From Methanococcus voltae (GTDB taxonomy: Archaea > AGJL01 > Methanococci > Methanococcales > Methanococcaceae): a stretch of DNA of 64,000 nucleotides. Location of the stretch: NCBI RefSeq assembly GCF_017875395.1, contig NZ_JAGGMO010000002.1, positions 186,001 to 250,000 of the forward strand, read 5' to 3'. Under the pieces are notes generated by a model that ran no database searches, was not told where the DNA came from, and was given only the letters and a program-made list of their open reading frames with translations. The position numbers and the translations under genes are program-made. Each line of letters opens with the position of its first letter. Position 1 is the first letter of the stretch. This document shows positions 59,296-64,000 of this stretch, piece by piece.

Positions 59296-59793
59296 TTACT
59301 TTTTTTCTTCTTCTTTCTCGTATATTACTTCAATACTAGTACTATTTTTTAAATTATATGTAATATTCGAGTCTTTAAACATATTGAGGTCATCATCTGA
59401 TTTTTTAATATCCCGATTTTCTTGATTATTAATATCTTTATCCCCTTCGTCAATCGTGTCGCTTAATTTTCCCATTTTTTTCATATCGCCTTTTAGGGTC
59501 TCTGTTTCTTCGTCATAATTATATAATTTATCGTCATTTGAACCCTTTTTTCCAAATTCGCTTGTCTTATATCTCTTCCATATCAATAATATAACTATTA
59601 AAAGTAGCAATACAATAAATAACAAATAAATTTCTTTTTCATACATCCCCAAACTTCCCAACGATGATATTCCATTTGAAGCCCCGCCCGATACTTCAGT
59701 AGCTTTTAAGATGATAGGATATCCTAAAGCTGTTTCAAAACCTAGTAAAAAAATCCCTGTAGCCATAGCCACTATTTCAGTTAATTTGCTCAA
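59296..59793 (-). CDS. Membrane protein of unknown function with acidic tail
   Basis: 165 residues. Hydrophobic segment 1 (residues about 3-25, with ATGIFLLGF) and segment 2 (KEIYLLFIVLLLLIVILLIW) flank a short Gly/Ser loop (SGGASNGISSLGS); the remaining 90 residues are a charged, probably disordered cytoplasmic tail. I chose TTG 59793 because GGGGTG precedes it; ATG 59814 would lie upstream of that site. Not recognised. A small Asn/Asp/Lys-rich composition is typical of fast-evolving genes of this genome. Confidence 0.55.
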   Translation of the reverse strand: MSKLTEIVAMATGIFLLGFETALGYPIILKATEVSGGASNGISSLGSLGMYEKEIYLLFIVLLLLIVILLIWKRYKTSEFGKKGSNDDKLYNYDEETETLKGDMKKMGKLSDTIDEGDKDINNQENRDIKKSDDDLNMFKDSNITYNLKNSTSIEVIYEKEEEKK

Positions 59794-60017
59794 TGGCAAC
59801 ACCCCGCAATTCATCTTATGATTATTTGATTATTTAATTACTTATCTAATGATTTATTGATTTAAAAATACAAATTTACATATATTTTTATGAATTTTAT
59901 GATTTTTATAATTTAATATTTGGAATTAGATTTTCAAAAATTCAAACAAAAAAAGTATTATATTTATTGATAGTATTCTAATGATTTACGATTATTTTCT
60001 TATTTCCTTTTTTAGCA

Positions 60018-60770
60018 TTATTTTAAACTTAAGTCCAACATAACTCTTTGATAACCTAATTCTTTTAATTTTGTATCAATTTCTTCAAATATGTTGGTTT
60101 TCAAAAATTTTTGTGCGTCTTTATTGCTTACTTCAATTATTGCAATGTCTTTTAAAGTTCTAACTCTAAAATAACCTGTAATATCCAAAAGATTCATTAT
60201 AAAATCTTCTGCAAGTTTTGACATCTGCATTTTTTCTTTAGTTATCGGGCTGTCTAAGACTCGTGTAGCTATGCAAGTTTCTTTTTTTGGAATATCTAAA
60301 CCCAAATAGTAAGAAAATTCTTGTACGTCATCTTTAGTTATTTTATTATCTGCCAATGGTGAAACAATCCCGTATTCGCGATAAGCATCTAAACCAGGTC
60401 TATCTTCTAAAAGATCCTCGTAAATAGTGCCGTCAACAATGATATCAAATTCTAATTGATCTTTTATTTCTGTTAAAATTTTTGCCATTATTTTTTTACA
60501 TTCGTAGCATCTATTTTCTACGCAGGCATTTTCATCTAATTGGTTAACATCGATAAAAACGTGTTTTAAATTCATTAGTTTTGCCTTTTTTTCAGCGTAC
60601 TTCAAAGCACTTTTTGAAAAAAATCCATTATCAATAGTTACTGCAACGCAATCTTCTCCATTTTGAGCCAATTTTGCTACTAAAGTACTATCTACTCCAC
60701 CAGAGTAAGAAACAATTACTTTTTTGCCCCTAAAAAAATTTTTTATATCTTTAAATTTTTCTTTATCCAT
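60018..60770 (-). CDS. larE: LarE-like ATP-dependent sulfur transferase
   Basis: PP-loop enzyme, 250 residues, related to LarE, which sulfurates the pyridinium precursor of the nickel-pincer cofactor. PP-loop: VSYSGGVDSTLVA (residues 19-31). Cysteines in ENACVENRCYECKK are a likely [4Fe-4S] set as in the cluster-dependent LarE subgroup, while ETCIATRV corresponds to the sacrificial-Cys loop. No larA, larB or larC lies nearby, so a different substrate (for example tRNA or another sulfur acceptor) is possible. GGCGAAAAT precedes the ATG. Confidence 0.82.
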   Translation of the reverse strand: MDKEKFKDIKNFFRGKKVIVSYSGGVDSTLVAKLAQNGEDCVAVTIDNGFFSKSALKYAEKKAKLMNLKHVFIDVNQLDENACVENRCYECKKIMAKILTEIKDQLEFDIIVDGTIYEDLLEDRPGLDAYREYGIVSPLADNKITKDDVQEFSYYLGLDIPKKETCIATRVLDSPITKEKMQMSKLAEDFIMNLLDITGYFRVRTLKDIAIIEVSNKDAQKFLKTNIFEEIDTKLKELGYQRVMLDLSLK

Positions 60771-60950
60771 ATTTTCGCCTAAATTATTAAAAATATTTGA
60801 AATAAGGTTTTATTATTTTTGAATATATTATTTAATCTAATATATATCCTTGAATAATGCCTTAATCCAAATATTGTGTATATTTCGATTTTTAAATAAG
60901 TTAATTTATTCTTTTAATTTATTCCTTAAGTAATATCTATTGATTGTAAA

Positions 60951-62135
60951 CTATTGAATTAATTCATAATTGTTAGAGTTTTCATACATCTCTTGTGAAA
61001 AACTACGGCTCATTTCTGAACCTATGCCTTTACCGATGTAATAAAAAGCTTCTTTTGAACTAAATCCAAATAATGTACTTGCCCGAGTATCTTCTTTTGA
61101 ATAGGTTTTAATTGATACTTCATCAATTGATAAGTTTGTACGTTTTGCCAATATATTTATTGCTTGGTCGAAATCTCCATTTTCGTCGACTAAACCGAGC
61201 GTTAACGCATCTCTACCATCGTAAACTTTACCTTGTGCAAGATTATCTGCTTGTTCATATGTCATATTTCTATCTTCCGCTACTTGCGAAACAAATTCCA
61301 CATATGAATTATTAACCATTCTTTGCAACATTGCATGTTCCTCTTCAGTCATTGGACGGTATGGTGAAGCAATGTCTTTGTATTCACCACCTTTGATAAT
61401 TGTAGAGTTTACCCCTATTTTTTCCATTAGACCATAGTAGTGTAAGATGTCCATTCTTACCCCGATACTACCAACAATTGCTTCTTTTTCGGACACGATA
61501 TATCCGGTTGATGATGCTGCACTATAAGCTGCAGATGCACCCACAGCCTCAATGTATGCTATCGTAGGTTTAGTTTGAGATACTTCTTTTATTTTTTTAG
61601 CTAATTTAGTACTTGCTATACTGCTACCGCCAGGCGAGTTTATTTTTATGATTACCCCTTTGATATCAGGGTTATTTTCGGCTTCATCCAACCAATCAAT
61701 GTAATCATAAACGTCTGGAGGGTATTCCGTGAATAAATCATCTTGAGGCGTATCTAAATATAAAACACCGTCAAAATCGATTAATGCAATGTTTGCGTCT
61801 TCTTCTTCAGACCCGAGTAAATTTACGAAGTATAATGAACTTGTTAACAATATTGCAATTACAATAATTACAATAAATAAATACACTAAACTTTTAGAAT
61901 TCTTATTTTTACCTTTATTTTTATCTTTAGGTTTTATATTGTGTTTATCTTTATGTTTATCGTTATGATTATCCATATTTGTGAATTTATTTATTGGTTT
62001 TTCATCATTTAATTCTTTAAAGTTTTCGAGTTCTTCATTTGCAACTACGTCATTGTTTTTATTATCTTTTGGTTCATCGTTCAATTCATTTTGATTATTT
62101 TCGGAATCATGTTTTGATTCATCTTCGAACGTCAT
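60951..62135 (-). CDS. sppA: Signal peptide peptidase SppA (S49 family)
   Basis: Membrane serine protease that degrades cleaved signal peptides. 394 residues: an unusually long polar N-terminus (about 85 residues, with repeated DKHKDKHNIKPKDKNKGKNK-type Lys/Asp/His runs), one membrane anchor (about 84-106), then the ClpP-like catalytic domain with INSPGGS, the nucleophile region VGASAAYSAAS and the general-base lysine region IKGGEYKDI. GAGGTACATT precedes the ATG. The basic repeats arise from a short in-frame DNA repeat. Confidence 0.93.
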   Translation of the reverse strand: MTFEDESKHDSENNQNELNDEPKDNKNNDVVANEELENFKELNDEKPINKFTNMDNHNDKHKDKHNIKPKDKNKGKNKNSKSLVYLFIVIIVIAILLTSSLYFVNLLGSEEEDANIALIDFDGVLYLDTPQDDLFTEYPPDVYDYIDWLDEAENNPDIKGVIIKINSPGGSSIASTKLAKKIKEVSQTKPTIAYIEAVGASAAYSAASSTGYIVSEKEAIVGSIGVRMDILHYYGLMEKIGVNSTIIKGGEYKDIASPYRPMTEEEHAMLQRMVNNSYVEFVSQVAEDRNMTYEQADNLAQGKVYDGRDALTLGLVDENGDFDQAINILAKRTNLSIDEVSIKTYSKEDTRASTLFGFSSKEAFYYIGKGIGSEMSRSFSQEMYENSNNYELIQ

Positions 62136-62337
62136 AATGTACCTCTTTATGTTGTATGTGTAAATTTGTTTTAATTAAACTATATTAAAGTAAACTAAAT
62201 TAAGGCATACATTTTTGTATATACATTTAAAAAAATATATATCCACAATATCTATTATCCTAATCAAAATATAAATAAGTATAATAAAAAAAATGGTAAA
62301 TTACATTATAAAAGAAATAAAAATAGATGAAAAAATA

Positions 62338-62372
62338 AAAAAATAAGAAAAATAAGAAAAATAAGAAAAAAT
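62338..62372 (-). repeat. 9-bp tandem repeat AAAAATAAG downstream of the OB-fold gene
   Basis: Three to four copies on plus, U-rich (CTTATTTTT) in the minus-strand transcript, about 45 bp past the stop at 62418; probable terminator. Confidence 0.6.
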
Positions 62373-62417
62373 AATAAATTTCATATAAATGGCATTTTAA
62401 GCTAAATTTTAAGAGAA

Positions 62418-63080
62418 TTACATTTCACGATATACTCTTGGTTTTGGTTCATAAATTTCGGAATTATCGATTAATTCTTCCAAAATTCCATCTAATTCTT
62501 CTTCAGATATTTCTGCCAAATCTATAATATCATAATAACCTATTTCATTATTATTTTTTATAATATCTAATACCTTATCTTTAGCATCCAATTCGCCGAA
62601 AAGTTCTTCTAAAGCTTCATTTTCCATATCTCCAAATCCATCGTTTGATGAACCGCCGGAACCGGAAAATTCGCCTTCTTGGTACTCATCTCTATTGTAT
62701 GTTTGGTTGCCTTCGTCACTTACGTATTTTCTAGTTTCTTCGATTTCCTTTTCTCTAAATTGAATCCATTTTTCAGCATTTTCGGATTTATTACTGATAA
62801 CTTCCAAAGAAACGTATCTTTCTTCATTGTAAATACCAATTCTTCCGATTATATCCACTAAATCTCCTTCTTGGAATTTATTTTCGGAAGTATTTTCAAA
62901 ATCCTTAACAACAACTTCATTTACTTGAAACGTTTTTACACCTTCTTGTGTAATGTTAGAAGCTTTTCCCAATATTCTAACCCTGTGAATATATTTTCCA
63001 TCCAAATTTAAAGCTTTATTGGATATTTCATTGTTTAAAAACTCTTCAGGCTTTATTTTGTATGCTACATACCTAATCAT
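62418..63080 (-). CDS. RPA-associated-type OB-fold protein
   Basis: 220 residues. Residues about 30-105 look like an OB-fold nucleic-acid-binding domain (KYIHRVRILGKASNITQEG, GDLVDIIGRIGIYNEERYVSLEVI), followed by a Gly/Ser linker and a C-terminal winged-helix-like module (VLDIIKNNNEIGYYDIIDLAEISEEELDGILEELIDN). This order is that of archaeal RPA-associated (COG3390) or RPA32-like proteins. The start is ATG 63080 after GGGTGAAGTT. A large RPA subunit is not nearby. Confidence 0.72.
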   Translation of the reverse strand: MIRYVAYKIKPEEFLNNEISNKALNLDGKYIHRVRILGKASNITQEGVKTFQVNEVVVKDFENTSENKFQEGDLVDIIGRIGIYNEERYVSLEVISNKSENAEKWIQFREKEIEETRKYVSDEGNQTYNRDEYQEGEFSGSGGSSNDGFGDMENEALEELFGELDAKDKVLDIIKNNNEIGYYDIIDLAEISEEELDGILEELIDNSEIYEPKPRVYREM

Positions 63081-63329
63081 AACTTCACCCATCAAATAAA
63101 TATAAATAATTATGTTGTATAAATCACAATTAATTTTGGTTTTTATACCGTTAGTCTATTAGTTTATAATATTGGTTGTTTTTATAAATTATTATTTGTA
63201 TCTGAATATTACTTATTTTTATTTTTCATTTTTAAAATAATAATTTAAAAATTACTTTAAAGATTATTTTATGTTTATTTTAATTTATTTAGTTTATTTA
63301 GTTTATTTTATAATTAATATTCGTCCAAT

Positions 63330-63803
63330 TTATTCATCTAATTCGTATTCATTGATTATATATCCGTGTTTAGTTTTTGGTGCAATGCCTTTAATTAAAT
63401 GTAACAATGCAGGACTAACGTCTCCTTCATAATCTTCGTAATATTTATAGTTTTTTGAGTTTTTAAACTCTTCTTCATCCTGTTCATCAATTACAATTGA
63501 TATTCTAATACCGCCGTGTACGTCTTTATCGAAATTTAACGTATTTGAAAAAGCAGCTTGTTTATTTATATAAAACTTAGATAATTTGTCTGAAGCTCCT
63601 CTTTCTAAAACCATTCTTCCGGTATCTAATATTTCTTCAGTTCTTAATAATTTTTTAAATACATTTATATTTTTTGCAGTTCCCAAAACATATTTTTGGT
63701 CTTCCAAAGTTAGTTCTGCGTCAGGAAATATGTTTGTTATTGCTTTAGCAACTTTATCATAGCTTTCAGTTGGTTTTAAAAATGCTCGTAAGTTTATAAT
63801 CAT
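63330..63803 (-). CDS. UPF0201 family RNA-binding-domain protein
   Basis: 157 residues of the archaeal UPF0201/COG1325 family, annotated elsewhere as a possible exosome- or RNA-associated protein. The start (RAFLKPTESYDKVAKAITNIFPDAEL) is the family hallmark; the middle KFYINKQAAFSNTLNFD strand-loop and the C-terminal DVSPALLHLIKGIAPKTKHGYII helix follow. GGGGGCATATT precedes the ATG. Function not established. Final gene of the window; the last 200 bp hold no gene. Confidence 0.82.
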   Translation of the reverse strand: MIINLRAFLKPTESYDKVAKAITNIFPDAELTLEDQKYVLGTAKNINVFKKLLRTEEILDTGRMVLERGASDKLSKFYINKQAAFSNTLNFDKDVHGGIRISIVIDEQDEEEFKNSKNYKYYEDYEGDVSPALLHLIKGIAPKTKHGYIINEYELDE

Positions 63804-64000
63804 AATATGCCCCCAAAATCTTATAGAAGTAAATATTACTAAGTATTACCAATACTATCAATGTAAATACTATCAATAATATCCTATTAATTTAAAATTC
63901 ATGTAATACTTAATAATTAATATGCAATAATTAATAATTACTAACTAATAAGTAATAAGTAATAATTTCTTAATAATCTAGTAATAGTATCCCATTATTT

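Overview
The window is a chromosomal segment of a mesophilic methanogenic archaeon of the genus Methanococcus, most likely close to M. voltae (inference; no search was run). The evidence is a very AT-rich genome, Methanococcus-style ribosome binding sites (GGTGAT a few bases before the start, with many TTG and GTG starts), BRE/TATA promoters of the CGAAA-N-TTTATATA type, an H-I-K-E-C-F-A-B-D archaeal A-type ATPase operon with a triplicated K subunit, a Methanococcus S-layer protein, a preflagellin peptidase with Asp18 and Asp79, a methanogenesis-marker protein, and archaeal-only enzymes (PurO, aIF2-gamma, Rnp2, Cgi121). Nothing looks like a provirus, insertion sequence or CRISPR array.

Layout. 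1-6153 (+): 3' end of PEP synthase, CoA biosynthesis (PPAT), an AEC-type carrier, a membrane-anchored unknown, a Wzy-like polysaccharide polymerase and the KsgA/RsmA rRNA dimethylase. 6187-6259: a C/D box sRNA. 6357-9733 (-): a CooS-like Ni-CODH paralogue and ArgJ. 9999-16130: a second Wzy-like polymerase, two lineage-specific proteins (one coiled-coil, one rich in glycosylation sequons) and DNA ligase. 16225-16435: two more C/D box sRNAs. 17561-28047 (-): the complete A-ATPase operon, with unusually long AT-rich spacers. 28048-29511: a 1.4-kb gene-free stretch leading to acetyl-CoA synthetase (+). 31673-33425: a MarR regulator divergent from a NapH-like membrane ferredoxin, with paired palindromes at the ferredoxin promoter. 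33520-35100 (-): an amino-acid ABC permease and binding lipoprotein without an ATPase gene. 35415-40355: a TudS-like protein, a flavin reductase, the S-layer gene and a NicO-type metal transporter. 40530-48608: ThiL, a NOL1/NOP2/Sun methylase, aIF2-gamma, TruD, a small lipoprotein, NadC and a PP-loop protein. 48882-49118: tRNA-Ser(UGA) and tRNA-Ala(GGC). 49240-63803: small unknowns, methanogenesis marker 17, a PH-domain protein, a minus-strand C/D box sRNA with a long internal insert, SurE, Rnp2, FlaK, a second MarR, PurO, ferredoxin, Cgi121, HisD, UppP, LarE-like, SppA, an OB-fold protein and a UPF0201 protein.

Themes. Several genes serve the cell envelope: S-layer, two Wzy-like polymerases, UppP, FlaK, SppA and glycosylation-rich proteins. 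Stable-RNA maturation and translation are also well represented: KsgA, four C/D sRNAs, NSUN, TruD, Rnp2, Cgi121 and aIF2-gamma. The most novel observations are: (1) four C/D box guide RNAs recognised from C/D motifs and closing stems, two with guides that fit adjacent, overlapping stretches of the 23S rRNA peptidyl-transferase loop, and one with a 53-nt hairpin-containing spacer between D' and C'; (2) a CooS-like protein lacking one C-cluster cysteine; (3) U-rich tandem repeats of 9-14 bp placed directly after stop codons in the sense direction, which look like duplicated U-tract terminators; (4) palindromic operator candidates beside two MarR genes, and shared iron-box-like palindromes.
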